Below are positions 9,668 through 21,239 of a stretch of 64,000 nucleotides of DNA, in pieces (the first letter of the stretch is position 1; each line of letters starts with the position of its first letter). The translations under genes and the position numbers were made by a program. The stretch is taken from contig NW_004457695.1 in NCBI RefSeq assembly GCF_000203815.1, forward strand, positions 3,404,651 to 3,468,650, given 5' to 3'. Source of the DNA: Cavenderia fasciculata (Eukaryota; Evosea; Eumycetozoa; Acytosteliales; Cavenderiaceae). The notes below the pieces were generated by a model that saw only the letters and a program-made list of their open reading frames with translations, did not search any database and had not been told where the DNA came from.

Positions 9668-12619
9668 TTACATGACAAAACAATTGCAACAGTTTCTTTG
9701 AACTTTGTTTGAAATGAGTGGAGCCTTTTCGTTAGAGTTTGTACGTGATGATGGTTGAGTGGTTGTTGTTGCAGTTGCAGATTGCACTTTAGGTGAAGAG
9801 GTGGTAGTTGTAGAAATGGTTGGGTTGATATTAGTTGTTGGTTGTTCTTTGGATTTTGGTTTGGGTGAAACTGGTGGTTGTTCGACAACCTTGACTGGTT
9901 CTTGTACCTTGACTGGTTCTTCGATCTTGACTGGTTCTTGAACTTTGACTGGTTCTGGAATTGGTTCTTCAACTACTGCAATTGGTTCTGGAACCTTGGT
10001 TGGTTCTTCAACTGGTGTTGGTTCCTCAACAACGGCAACTGGTTCTGGAACCTTGGTTGGTTCTTCAACAACGGTAACTGGGGTTGATTCCTCAACAACA
10101 GCAACTGGTTCTTCAACCTTGGTTGGTTCTTCAACAACGACTACTGGAGTTGGGTCCTCAACCTTGGTTGGTTCCTCAATAACGGTAACTGGTTCTTCAA
10201 CCTTGGTTGGTTCTTCAACTGGGGTTGGTTCTTCGACCACGGTAACTGGTTCTTCAACTGGGGTTGGTTCTTCAACAACAGCAACTGGTGTTGGTTCTTC
10301 GACAACAGTAACTGGTTCTTCAACCTTGGTTGGTTCTTCAACAGAAACTGGAGTTGGTTCCACAATAGCAACTGGTTCTTGTTCTTGTTCTTCTTCTTCT
10401 TGTTGAGTAGAACTAATAGCAATAGAAGTGGTTTGAGTTTGTTGTTCTTCTTGAACCTTGATATCTGTTTGTTTTTCTTGTTCTTCATCTTGTTCATCTT
10501 GACTTGACTCTGAATCATCATCATCATCGAGTTTAATTTCATCTTGAACTTGTGTTGGTTCTTGTTCAACTACTTGAGTAAGTTGAATGGTTGGTTGAAC
10601 GACACCTTCTTGTTCGACAAGACTGCTAACTTCATCATCTTCAGAGTTGTATTCCTCTACGTGAACTGGAGGTTGTACGTGTTCGTCGCTATCGTCACTA
10701 AGACGATCGTCAGAGTCATCTTCCTCTTCGTTTTGGTATATCTGATTTTGATTGTAGATTTGTTGAGCACGTTGTCGGTAGATAGCGTCTTCATCCTCTT
10801 CGTCCTCTTCTCCATAGTCATATTCATCTTCATCATCATCTTCGTCGTAATCTTCCTCATCGTCGTCGTCATCTTCTCCATCATAATATTCATTGTCATA
10901 CATGTCATCATCATCTTCCTCTTCGTCGTCTGATGGCTTTTCATATCTATGAATTGATTTTTGGTTGGCAAAGGAAACATTCTTTTTGGTCTTGTTTGGT
11001 GAGTCTGTGGTCGACGACGAGTAGAATGCCGAGCTGATTGGAGAAGCAATTTGGTGTTGATTTGAAAACTCTTGTTGTTCCTCGTCATCCTCTTGTTCAT
11101 CTTCTCCACTTTCTTGTACCTTGTCATATCCATCATCTTCTTCATCTGATCCTTCTTGTTGTTCTTGTTGTTCTTCTTCATGTTGATGTTCATCCTTTCC
11201 ATTGCTATTTGAAAGGTTGAATTGGTCAACTGAACTTTCATAGTTTGATCCTTCCTCTTGATTTTCATTTTCCTTTTCCTCTTCTTCTTCTTCTTCTTCT
11301 TCTTCTGGATGAACTGCACCATCTAAAGAGCCTGATCTACCACGAGTAGAAATAATCTTTTTGGCATCAGCAATCAAACCCTTGGTGGGTGATTCGGGGA
11401 TGGGTGGTTGAGTGACAGAGTTAAAGTTTTGAATGGGGACGCTGTTGAAGCTACGAAGTGGAGGGTAGGCAATGGAACTGGGACGGACGACACCATACAA
11501 GTTGGTACGCATCGTCTTGATGGTGAGTGAGATGTGTTTAAAGGATGGACGATCAACAGGCTCGCCCTTGATACAGTTGAGCATCAATTGGGTAAATGGA
11601 GTTGGACAATCGTTTGGAACTTGTGCCAAAAGCATCTCGAGGTTAATTGAAAAGTCACCATTACGCATACTTGGTGTTGGCTTGTTACGTGTGATCAATT
11701 CAAACAAAATTAAACCAAATGAAAATACATCGCACATTTCATCATAATCTTCTCCAAGAATCATTTCTGGTGCCTAAATAATAGATAAATAAATAAATAT
11801 AAGTATATTGTTTGTATATTCTACATGTGTCTCTCTATATATATAGATCTCTATCTACATACCATCCAATTGTCAGTTCCACAAATAGTCATTGATTTAT
11901 TATTTTCATCATCTACAATTCTAGCAAAACCAAAATCACATACTTTTACTTTCCAATTTGGATCAATCTAAAAAAGAAAAGGAAAAAGAATAAGTATTAT
12001 TAATATATTAATGAATAATAGGGTTGAATATTTGTTGTGTGTGTGTGTGTGTTATGTTGTATAGTTACAAGCAAATTTGAAGATTTCAAATCACGATGAA
12101 CAATTGATTTACTGTGAAGATAGGACATGGCCAAAGTAACGTCATATGCAATATTTAATCTTAAAATCCATGGGATTTCAACTGCTCTATTCTTTAAATA
12201 CCATTGTAAATCGCCACCTAAAATAAATAATAATAAACATATTAATATGCGTTGCGATACATATTTTTGTGTTTGTTTGTTTTGTTTTTTTGATATATAC
12301 CAACAACAAGTTCAGTAACTAAAAACAAGTCACCTTGATGAGCAGCAATACCAATGAATTGAATAACGTTGGGATGAGAGAATAACTTGATAGTTTCAAT
12401 CTCTCTGTTGAGGAATTTTTCGAGATCCTTTCTGTTGGGATCATCAGGTGCAATGTGTACACGTTTGATGGCAACAGGTGCACCCAAATATTCTCCACGA
12501 TAGACTTTACCAAATCCTCCACTTCCAATTTCTCTTCCAATCTCCAAATCATCGAAATCAATGGTCCATGCCTTATTATCTATTGATGGAACAGAGGTAT
12601 CAACTTCTGGACCATTCAT
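9668..12619 (-). CDS. TKL-type Ser/Thr protein kinase with acidic/Glu-Pro-Val tail and CaaX end
   Basis: Four exons (12619-12301, 12217-12069, 11967-11863, 11773-9668) give about 892 aa. The kinase domain is complete: glycine loop IGSGGFGKVYRG (31-42), VAIK lysine 52, catalytic HRDLKSSN (147-154, the tyrosine-kinase-like form), DFG 167-169, and APEM with FSFGLILFELIT. All three introns fall inside the kinase domain. The C-terminal 500 or so residues are low-complexity: Asp/Glu-rich blocks, then many tandem EEPTPV/EEPTKVEEPV-type repeats, then a Pro/Ser/Thr stretch. The protein ends NCCNCFVM: a CaaX box (CFVM) preceded by more cysteines, suggesting farnesylation plus palmitoylation and membrane anchoring. 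The kinase family is certain; its substrate and pathway are unknown. Confidence 0.92.
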
Positions 12620-13652
12620 TGTTTTGTATATCTATCTATCTATTATTACACTTTTAGGTGGTGGTGGTTTTAATTTGATTGATTGATATATGTCACTTGT
12701 ACAAAAGATAAGGAATTAATCTAATATAATGATAATAATACTACTACTACAAATGTTACAACACCCTATACAAAATAAATAAATAATACAATAACTATAG
12801 ATAAAAGAGTAGTAGGTAGGTCAGTACAACTAAATAAACTATATCATAGTAAAAGTAATCTCGAGGGTGAGAGGATGAGGAGAGGATGAGGAGGAATAGT
12901 AAAAGGGAGGTGGAAAAAAAATTAAAAAAAGAAAATATCGCAACGAATATTATCCCATTCATCATCGCCGTCAAATCATAATGCATGTCAGCTGTCAATC
13001 GATATATCATTACATTCTTCTCTCTCTCTTTTACAAAGTATATCTATTTCTATTTATATCTAACATGTTGATTGAGATTATCATCATATTATCACAGCCA
13101 ACTGTCACTATCTTCTTTTTAATTTGGGTATGCTATTCTGCTTGCTTGTTTTTAGCAATGTGATACCAATTGGCAATGGTCACGTCACCATCATTGCTTG
13201 TTGCTGCTGTATATATTGATGTATATGTAATGGTGGTATGTGTATATTTGCTTGTTTGTTTGTTTGCTTACCTACCCTCTCTTTTTTTCTAATATCTAAA
13301 AAAATGTTGGTAAAATGATGGATGGTTGACTTTGATATGAGGGGATGATTTTTTTGAGCGTGATAGTTGGATGAAAAAATTCAAAAAAAAATAAAAAAAT
13401 CAATTACTTTTTTTTAAACCAAAGTAACGGTTATTCTTTGAAAGTCGAAGGGACAATGGTCATCATTGTATATGCCCTTTCGGTTCGCTATCACCATAAG
13501 ATCTTAATAATAATAACAATGCAACAAAAATGAAATGAAATGAAAACAGATATCACCCATTTATAGATTTGATTTGATTGATGTTGACTACTACTCTTGG
13601 CTCTGCTCTGCTTTGCTTTGATGTGTTTATTATTTGATTTGATTTAATTTGT
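12620..13652. other. Intergenic region, about 1 kb
   Basis: No gene is recognised. It holds the kinase promoter (left) and the 3' flank of PRMT5 (right). Most is A+T-rich with TTTG and ATT repeats. The stretch 13425-13500 is richer in G+C and contains a foldable hairpin, listed separately. Confidence 0.5.
13446..13482. other. Two-tier inverted repeat, possible structured RNA
   Basis: CGAAGGG at 13446-13452 can pair with CCCTTTCG at 13475-13482 (one bulged base). Directly inside it, ACAATG (13453-13458) pairs perfectly with CATTGT (13464-13469) around a 5-base loop. It lies in otherwise A+T-rich DNA with no ORF. Whether it is transcribed is unknown. Confidence 0.35.
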
Positions 13653-15862
13653 CTATAAACCAATCCAATATGATCTACCTGATGGATTGTGAATTGGGGT
13701 GACATTGGATGAAGAGATGGAAGACCATTCATACCATACTTTGGAGCGATTAGAGTTTCTCCAAAAGTGAACGGTGATTGGGTGTTTAGAAGAGACACTC
13801 ATTGGCTCTTTAATGGGAAAGTAGATGGGGAACCAACTAAACATACCCGTTGAGAAATTGGCTGGATTAATGCTAATGTGAACATCGTCAAAGAGACAAC
13901 AATCGAAAAAGCCAATGAATCCGTGGAGAGTGGCATCGTCTACACCAATATTAAAGGTGAGACTGTCGAATCGGGTGTTGTCGACCACCGACATGACATT
14001 GACGCTGTCGGGATGACTGGCATTCTTGAATGCGTCACGAAGAGATTCATTGGGATGTGAAAAGGTAAAGAGAGGTTGAGACTCGGCCAATTGGTAAAAG
14101 TTGTGTGGTTTGACAACATAGGGTGTCTCGAAACTCTTGAGAGTGTTGTAATTGGCAACTTCATTGTATAGTCGAGACGATGACATTGGTGCAACATAGG
14201 ATGTATACCATGCTGGAATACTAACACCATCCTCTGCCATAAATCGTTGAGCACCATCCAAACACTCTGGACTCAATTCATTGTCTCCAAATGAACCCAA
14301 TAATTCACTAACCATAATATCTGCCTTTACATCAGTTCTCCAATATCTCATATCACTATCTATAATCGTTACTCTATCTTTCCATTCTTGATTTAATTGT
14401 AATTTTCCTTTTAATCTAAAAAATAAATTAAATCATTCAATCAATATTCCATTTCTTTTTCATTTCATTTCTTTTTGCTTACGTTATGATGGCATTTGGA
14501 TTCTTTTCAACTGCATATACAGTGATTGGACGATTTACATCTTTTGAAGCAGAAATGGCAGCTTGAACAAGTGGACCACGACCAGCACCCACTACCATAA
14601 CTGTAGTGTGCATAGTCTCGTTATCTCCAGTACGTTTGACAAGTGCTTTACCAATGGCACGTTGATATTCCTTGTATTTGATTGGATCCTTTTCAAATAT
14701 TTCGTATGTTTGTGACTCGAGATTATCCATCAACGGTTGTAAAGGTGCCTGTAAATAATCGAGGTATGGTTGTTCAAGACACTCTTGATCAGACATTGGG
14801 CTCTGATTACTATGAAGGAATTGAATATATTGATGATACAATTTAATATCCATTTTAGTAGTAGGAGTAGTAGTAGTAGTCGTAGTATCTTTTGTTGTTG
14901 TTGTTGTTGTTGTTGTTGTCGAATCTCTACTAATTATAAATTGTATGTTATGCTAATTTAGGTAAAATATATGATTAGTAAGTAATAATTCTCTTGTTAA
15001 TTTGATTTGACATATATATATACCTTGAATATTTGTTTAAGGAATTTTTGATGATCTTTTGAGAGTGTTGGGAAACCAGCCTTGTTGATTTCAAATACAG
15101 ATGTTGGAATGATAAAACATTTGACTGGTTCACCCAACCATTGTTCAAGTGTTTGTTGATTGGGTAGTGTCTTTGTCATCTCTAATGCAAGGAATAGTGA
15201 TGGATGATGATTACAAAGCATTCTAAAGTTATTCCACCATTTCCATGTATTGATTAATAATGGTTCTTTGTTAGAATTCTCGTCATCTTTATCACTTGTG
15301 AGATTAAGTGGCATTCTCATCCACATCTTCATATTCATCAATGACAATAATGATTGATTGATTACTTGTGCATAGTTTGGTGATTGTTCTCGTTTGGGTG
15401 GAGGTATTAATAATGCAGGTACTGCAACATGAGCCGACCATGATATCTCATTTTTCATAATCTATATATATATATTGATATATATTAGTATGTTACAGTT
15501 ACCTTTAGATACAGATATATATATATATATATTATACATACAGCAGTTGATCTTAATCTTGTTTGTTTATCGTTTGAATCAACGTCAATCCATTCAGATA
15601 CTTTTGGGACAATGACACTCTTCCATTGCGAAGAGTCAAGTAAAAGATCGCTACGTAAAAGAGGGTCTATTGTAGATGTAGGTGCAGGTGATTGTTGCAC
15701 AGCCCAATCATCTCCCTCTGGTTTGGTTGAGATGGGCACAGACAAGAAATCAAAGCCGAGATTGTAGGTCATCCCAACCTCTTCGACCAAATCACCAATG
15801 TCTGCATAGTCTAAACCACAACTGAATCCGTGACACTGTGAGTTATTGTTATTGTTTGTCAT
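13653..15862 (-). CDS. prmt5: Protein arginine methyltransferase 5 (type II PRMT)
   Basis: PRMT5 makes symmetric dimethylarginine on Sm proteins and histones, normally with a WD40 partner (MEP50). Exons are 15862-15542, 15461-15024, 14952-14483 and 14415-13653; phases agree throughout and give 663 aa (human 637). The N-terminal TIM-barrel region starts [14 protein letters not shown] and FLSVPIS. The catalytic part shows the SAM-binding [12 protein letters not shown], the acidic ExE end [10 protein letters not shown], the double-E loop [15 protein letters not shown], and the family's C-terminus [13 protein letters not shown]...[13 protein letters not shown]. Exon 3 begins at the acceptor ending at 14953, so [11 protein letters not shown] joins the preceding helix and a Thr-rich insert follows. 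The start at 15862 ([10 protein letters not shown]) is the first ATG in frame. Intact. Confidence 0.95.
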
Positions 15863-16220
15863 ATCAATTATTACTATACTAATATTTAAAAAGTAAACAA
15901 TATATATAAATATCCCAATATCAATCAATGAACATGATTTCTGAGCATGAAAAGAAAATTTAGTTTTTTTTCTGACGATCAAACTATAAAGTACCAAATC
16001 GGGTGCAGTGGTCTACTGTCAATGTTTAAATAACTCAATAGAACCGTACTATTAAATGTTTCAATAGTAGTAGAATAATATTATGCAAGAGTTTATTGAT
16101 ATTTTTAATAATGGTGATTATTAAATTATTAAAATAACACAAGAATAATAAAATCGATATAGGATCGTATTACATTTTAGAAGTTTTGGTTTGGTTTGGT
16201 TGTAGAGTGATTTTATCTGA
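15863..16220. other. Intergenic region (PRMT5 5' side / SRI gene 3' side)
   Basis: A+T-rich with no supported ORF. It should contain the PRMT5 promoter and the 3' UTR of the SRI-domain gene. Confidence 0.5.
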
Positions 16221-18657
16221 TCACTCTGTGGTAGTGGTGGATGTTGTGGTATTGGATACCTCTGCTATAATTGATGATGTTGAATCTGGAAAGATTGCAT
16301 CAATATCCATTTTGCTAATGTCCCCAGGAATGAAATTATCCATGTCAGTCTCATTGGTAATATCACTATTGAAAATGGAGGTTTGTTGTTGTTGTTGTTT
16401 CACTTCTTGTTGTTGTTGCTGTTGAGAGGCGGTAACATCAATAACGACAGTAGTAGTGGTGGTGGCAGTGGTGGTAGTTGGTGTTGACACATTAAATTTC
16501 AAAAGACCATCAATAGTTGGTGGTAGTGGTGACATTTCAATATCAAAATCATTGTCGTCTTCGAGTACACTTGATGGATTGTACTCTTCATCTTCCTTTT
16601 TACCACTCTTATCACCTTTCTTTTGCTTTCTTTCATATACAGTTTTGTTTTGGAAGTAGGATTCCAAAAGCTTTTCAATTTTTCTTGGAGTGTCATTGTC
16701 AATCTTGTAGGATCCATGATCTTTTTCAACAGCCAACAATGTGAATTTGTTTGCCAAATATTTAAAGTCGTCCTTGTTGGAAATCTTTTTGTCCTTGTAA
16801 TATTTGTTCATCTTTGTAATCACAACCTTTGATATCTCCTTTGTAAACATCTTTTTCCTCTTTTCATCGTGTTCCTTTTGTTTTGCCGATGAACGGTGTT
16901 TATGTGAACGTGATTTCTCTTTTCGTTTTTCCAAAGGTGATCCATCTTGTTGTTGAATGGTAGATGTGGTCGTTGTCGTCGTCGTCGAGGTAGAAGCAGT
17001 ATTAGTTGATGGCTAAAAATAAGTAAAAAGGTGTAAATAATACAACTCTGTCACATGTCATTTCATTATTGTTTTATACTTACGATTAATGATCCCCATT
17101 CTGTATTTACACTATTAAAATAATCCAATGCTGATGTTGTGGTTGATGATGTTGCCGCAGTAGCAGCTGATGCAGTTGTAGATGTTGATGATGATGATGA
17201 TGATGAGGATGGGACAGCGGTTGGTAAAGAAGGTGGTGGTGGTGATGATGGATGGGTACTATTATTATTACTATTATTACTATTATTATTACTATTATGA
17301 GATCCATTTTGAGAGTGTCGAGGTGAATAATTACTATTATTATCATAAGGGTGATGACCACCGTTGCTATGATAGGGGTCAACGGGTGGATGACCATTGT
17401 TGTTGGTGTATGGATCATATGGAGCCGAATTATGGTATGGATCATATGCTCCCTGAGGTTGATATATTCTTGGAGGTGGAGGTGGAAAGTATGGTTCTAT
17501 AATTTCAATCTGCTTGCTCAATATCTTTTCTCCAAATTTACTCTTGGTCGACGGTGAACTGACACTTGTCGAACGATAAGACTTGAAGAAGTTTTCAGAA
17601 CTTGGAATGATCTCTCGTCTATTGATATTTTTGATCTTTTCCTCTTCCTCTTCCTCTTCATATTCGTCTGGTTTAATAATATCCTCATCTGATGCAAATG
17701 GATCATCATCCATTATTTGTTTTTCAGATGATCTATTATTATTCTTATTACCATTATTATTATTGACTATATCTCTATTATCTCTATTATCTCTATTTTC
17801 TCTATTATCTCTATTATCTCTATTATCTCTTTCTCTTTCTCTCTCCCTTTCTCTATTATCTCTATCTCTATCTCTTTCTCTATCTTTATCTTTTTCTTTT
17901 TCCTTTCTTTCTCTTTCTTCTCTTTCCATTCTTTCACGTTCACGTTCTCTTTCTTTTTCCTCTCTTTCCATGTCTTCGAGTTCAAGTAACTTTTCCCTTT
18001 CCTTCTCAGCACGGATACGTTCCTTTTCAGTCTCTCCTCCACTATCATCTTCACTTTCAACGACTTGTTTTCTCTTCTTTTTGTGATGATGTTTCTTGTG
18101 TTTCTTTTCCTTTTCCTCTTCCTCTTCTTCTGCCTCTTCTACCACTTGTTGTTCCTCTTCATTATCACTTGTAGCAGCGGCATGTTTAGAGGAGGATGAC
18201 GACTTTCCTTTTCTCTTTTTATGTTTGTGTTTCTTTTCCTTTTCTTTTTCCTCTTCTTCCTCTTCTTGGTCACTCTCTTCTTGTTGTTGTTGTTTTTTGC
18301 TCTTCTTTTGTTTGCTTGAATGATGTTTCTTTTTGTGATGTTTCTTTTCAGTCTCCTCTTCAACAACATCTTCCTCTTCTTGTTCCTCTTCCTTTTCCCT
18401 TTCCTTTTCCTTGCGGGAGTCTTTCTTGTGATGACGACTGCTCTTTGACTTTGACCCTTTCTCCTCTGCAGCCGCTGCTGCAGCTGCTGCTGCTAGTTCC
18501 TTCTTTTCATTCTCTGCCTCGCTACAACAACAATAATAACAAAGGATGTACAAGTTAGTTAAATGTAAATGTAAATGTCCTTCAGGAGGACCAACCAATA
18601 TCGTCACATGTGACACACTTACAACTTATCCTTTATCTTCTTTTTGAGGTGAGACAT
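16221..18657 (-). CDS. Charged low-complexity protein with C-terminal SRI domain
   Basis: Three exons (18657-18623, 18521-17084, 17012-16221) with consistent phases give about 754 aa. The first exon encodes only MSHLKKKIKDK plus part of a codon. Residues 12 to about 350 are long Lys/Glu/Arg/Asp blocks (including RE, RD and DNR repeats) like those in nuclear RNA-processing proteins; a Pro/Tyr/His/Asn-rich part follows. Residues about 546-612 (FTKEISKVVITKMNKYYKDK, ending LLESYFQNK) fit the SRI (Set2-Rpb1-interacting) domain, a three-helix module that binds the phosphorylated C-terminal domain of RNA polymerase II. No SET, WW or PHD domain is present, so this is not Set2 itself. A transcription-coupled role is inferred; partners are unknown. 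Confidence 0.8.
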
Positions 18658-19434
18658 TGCGATGATGTTTGTTCAACTATCTATCTATATCTATATCTAT
18701 CTATCTACCCTATGACACAGTGTCGATTCTATAATAATAATAATACTAATACTACTATCACACTAGTTGTAACTTCAATATCATCTGATACGACCAATTT
18801 GGGTATCTCGGTCTTTGTTTGTTTGTTTTTTTTTTTTTTTTTTTTTTAATACCTGATTTTTTTGTCAAGATACAAAAGCAGAGCTCAAAAGCCTATTCAA
18901 TTTTTAGTCAAACGACGACAAACAACGTGTTGGTGATATTGGCGGTGGCCGATTTCTTGAACCGAGACATTAATAAAAAGCTTCGATTACTTTTAATTTC
19001 GTCATATCACATCATGGTTTGAACGTTCAATAGAACAACTTTATTCCTATTAATTTAATTAAAATCGAAATTTCCCCCCAATAAACACACACAACAACAC
19101 AACAGCACTGCAGTGACTGACAACAACACTACAACAAAAGCAAACACACATGCTTTTTTAATAATCATTCATCATTCATCATATACGTACTTTTAATTAT
19201 CTCTATCTATTTCTATTTAATTCAATATTTTATCTAAAACTATCTGTCTTTCTTTTAAAGCAGCATTACACAACAATCTTCAAATCCACATACACCCAAC
19301 AACACAGACAGCACAACAACAACAACAACAACACTCATAAATCAATTCAAATCATTTTTATCACCTCTTTCTTGTACATATAAAACCAACATTAAATATA
19401 CTTATATAATAATAATACTACTTATCAATTAAAA
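18658..19434. other. Divergent intergenic region (SRI gene / HMG-CoA lyase)
   Basis: No gene is seen. Features are a poly-T tract (about 18826-18847), CTAT repeats near 18680-18705, a modestly G+C-richer patch about 18920-18980, and CAA/CA-rich sequence leading into the HMG-CoA lyase 5' UTR (about 19080-19340). It holds two divergent promoters. Confidence 0.5.
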
Positions 19435-20953
19435 ATGATGTTAAATAATCTTTTAAAATCATCTACGAATCAACTTGTTAAATGTTCAAGATTAATCAAT
19501 ACTACTACTACAACAACAGTTGTTAGTAGATCATATTCCTCAGCAATAACATCATCATTCCTCTTTTCAAATAGTAATAATCAACAATTCAGTATTGACA
19601 ATAGAACATTCATTCATGTGAACAAAAAGACCAATGATATAAAGAGGTAAGTTAACTTTCTCTCGCTCTCTCTCTCACAAACAACAGTTGAACACTCTCT
19701 ATTCTATTCTTTGTTATTAATTAAACCATCTCATTTCCCCAATTTATTCATTTCTCCATTTCGGGATTATCCTGGGAACATCAAACTTCTGCCCCCAAAA
19801 AATTTGGTGATCTGATTCCTTCCTTTTATTTTTTAAATTTAATATCTATGCTATCTATCTATTTAGATTCGGACCATTCCCAGACTTTGTAAAGATTGTA
19901 GAGGTTGGTCCTCGCGATGGACTACAAAATGAAAAGCAAATAGTATCGACACATGATAAAATAGAGTTGATCAATCGATTGGCAAACACGGGTTTGTCGG
20001 TGGTTGAGAGTACTTCTTTTGTGTCGCCAAAGTGGGTGCCTCAGATGGCCGACTGCAAAGAGGTGATGGCGGGAATCATTGCTGTGCCAGGTGTGTCATA
20101 TCCATCATTGACACCCAATTTACAGGGGTTCCAAGCCGCCCTAAAGGCCGGTGCCAAAGAGGTGTCTGTGTTTGCAGCTGCCTCCGAGACATTCTCCAAG
20201 AGAAACATCAATGCTACTATTGACGAGAGTTTGGCACGTTACAAGGATGTGTGTCAACAAGCCAAGGACAATGGTATTAGAGTACGTGGATATGTGTCGA
20301 CGGTACTGGGGTGTCCCTACGAAGGACGTATATCGCTCGACAAGGTGGTCGAAGTGTCCAAGCGACTACACGACTATGGGTGCTACGAAATTTCATTGGG
20401 TGATACTATTGGCATTGGTACACCGGGTGCCACTTTTAAAATGTTGTCTGCCGTGTCACAGGAAATCCCCATGTCGGCCATTGCTGTCCACTTTCACGAT
20501 ACCTACGGACAAGCACTCGCTAATATCCTCACAGCACTACAGTTTGGTGTCAATGTAGTTGATAGTTCGGTTGGAGGTTTGGGCGGATGTCCATATGCCA
20601 AGGGTGCCAGTGGCAACGTTGCCACCGAGGATGTCCTCTACATGATGAAGGATTTGGGTATCGAGACCAATGTAGATCTCGAGAAAATATTAGATATCAG
20701 TTGTTGGGTGTCCACCATTTTACACAAGACTCCATCATCCAAGGTGTCACTGGCATTATCTCACAAGAGTGAAAAGCCAGTTGCCTTCCAATCGGCCATT
20801 GCCCATGACCAAAATCACAACCCATCACACGCCACTTCATCCACTACTACTACTCATACTTTAACATCTGAAGAATGTTTATCACCAAAATCAAAGAATA
20901 ATAATAATAATAATAATAATACCACTTCACAATCCATCAAACATTGTATATAA
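19435..20953 (+). CDS. hmgL: 3-hydroxy-3-methylglutaryl-CoA lyase, mitochondrial
   Basis: The enzyme cleaves HMG-CoA to acetyl-CoA and acetoacetate, the last step of leucine breakdown and ketogenesis. Exons 19435-19646 and 19867-20953 (phase 2 intron, GTAAGT...TTTAG) encode 432 aa. Residues 1-70 are Ser/Thr/Arg-rich with few acids, as expected for a mitochondrial targeting peptide. Catalytic signatures are present: [13 protein letters not shown] (active-site Arg-Asp), HFHDTYGQ (metal-binding His pair) and the lyase signature [16 protein letters not shown] with the catalytic Cys. After the core ends ([18 protein letters not shown]) comes an extra low-complexity Thr/Asn tail of about 60 residues not typical of the family. 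The ATG at 19435 follows AAAA, the usual context here. Confidence 0.95.
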
Positions 20954-21239
20954 AAAAAAAAACAAAAGATAGATTAACACTAACTACAAATACAACTATA
21001 TATTCATATCATATTTTAAAAATATATATAAAATAAATTATATATATCTATCCTCCTTTTTCTCATTTTTTTAGGCAAACTCATTATCTTTCTCGATATC
21101 TATCATTTGATATTGTTGTTTTAAAATATTACAATTATTTATTTCCTGGTTGTGTTTTGTATTTGTTTGTTGTTTTTTTTATATATATTTCATTTCCTTT
21201 TGTTATTATTATTATTATTAATTTTAACCAAAATCAAAT

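Noticed and set aside
16940-18060. Possible CRISPR-like or satellite array in the TCTCTATTATC repeats
   Set aside because: The repeats are codon repeats (Arg-Asp/Asp-Asn-Arg) of the SRI-domain protein, with no spacers.
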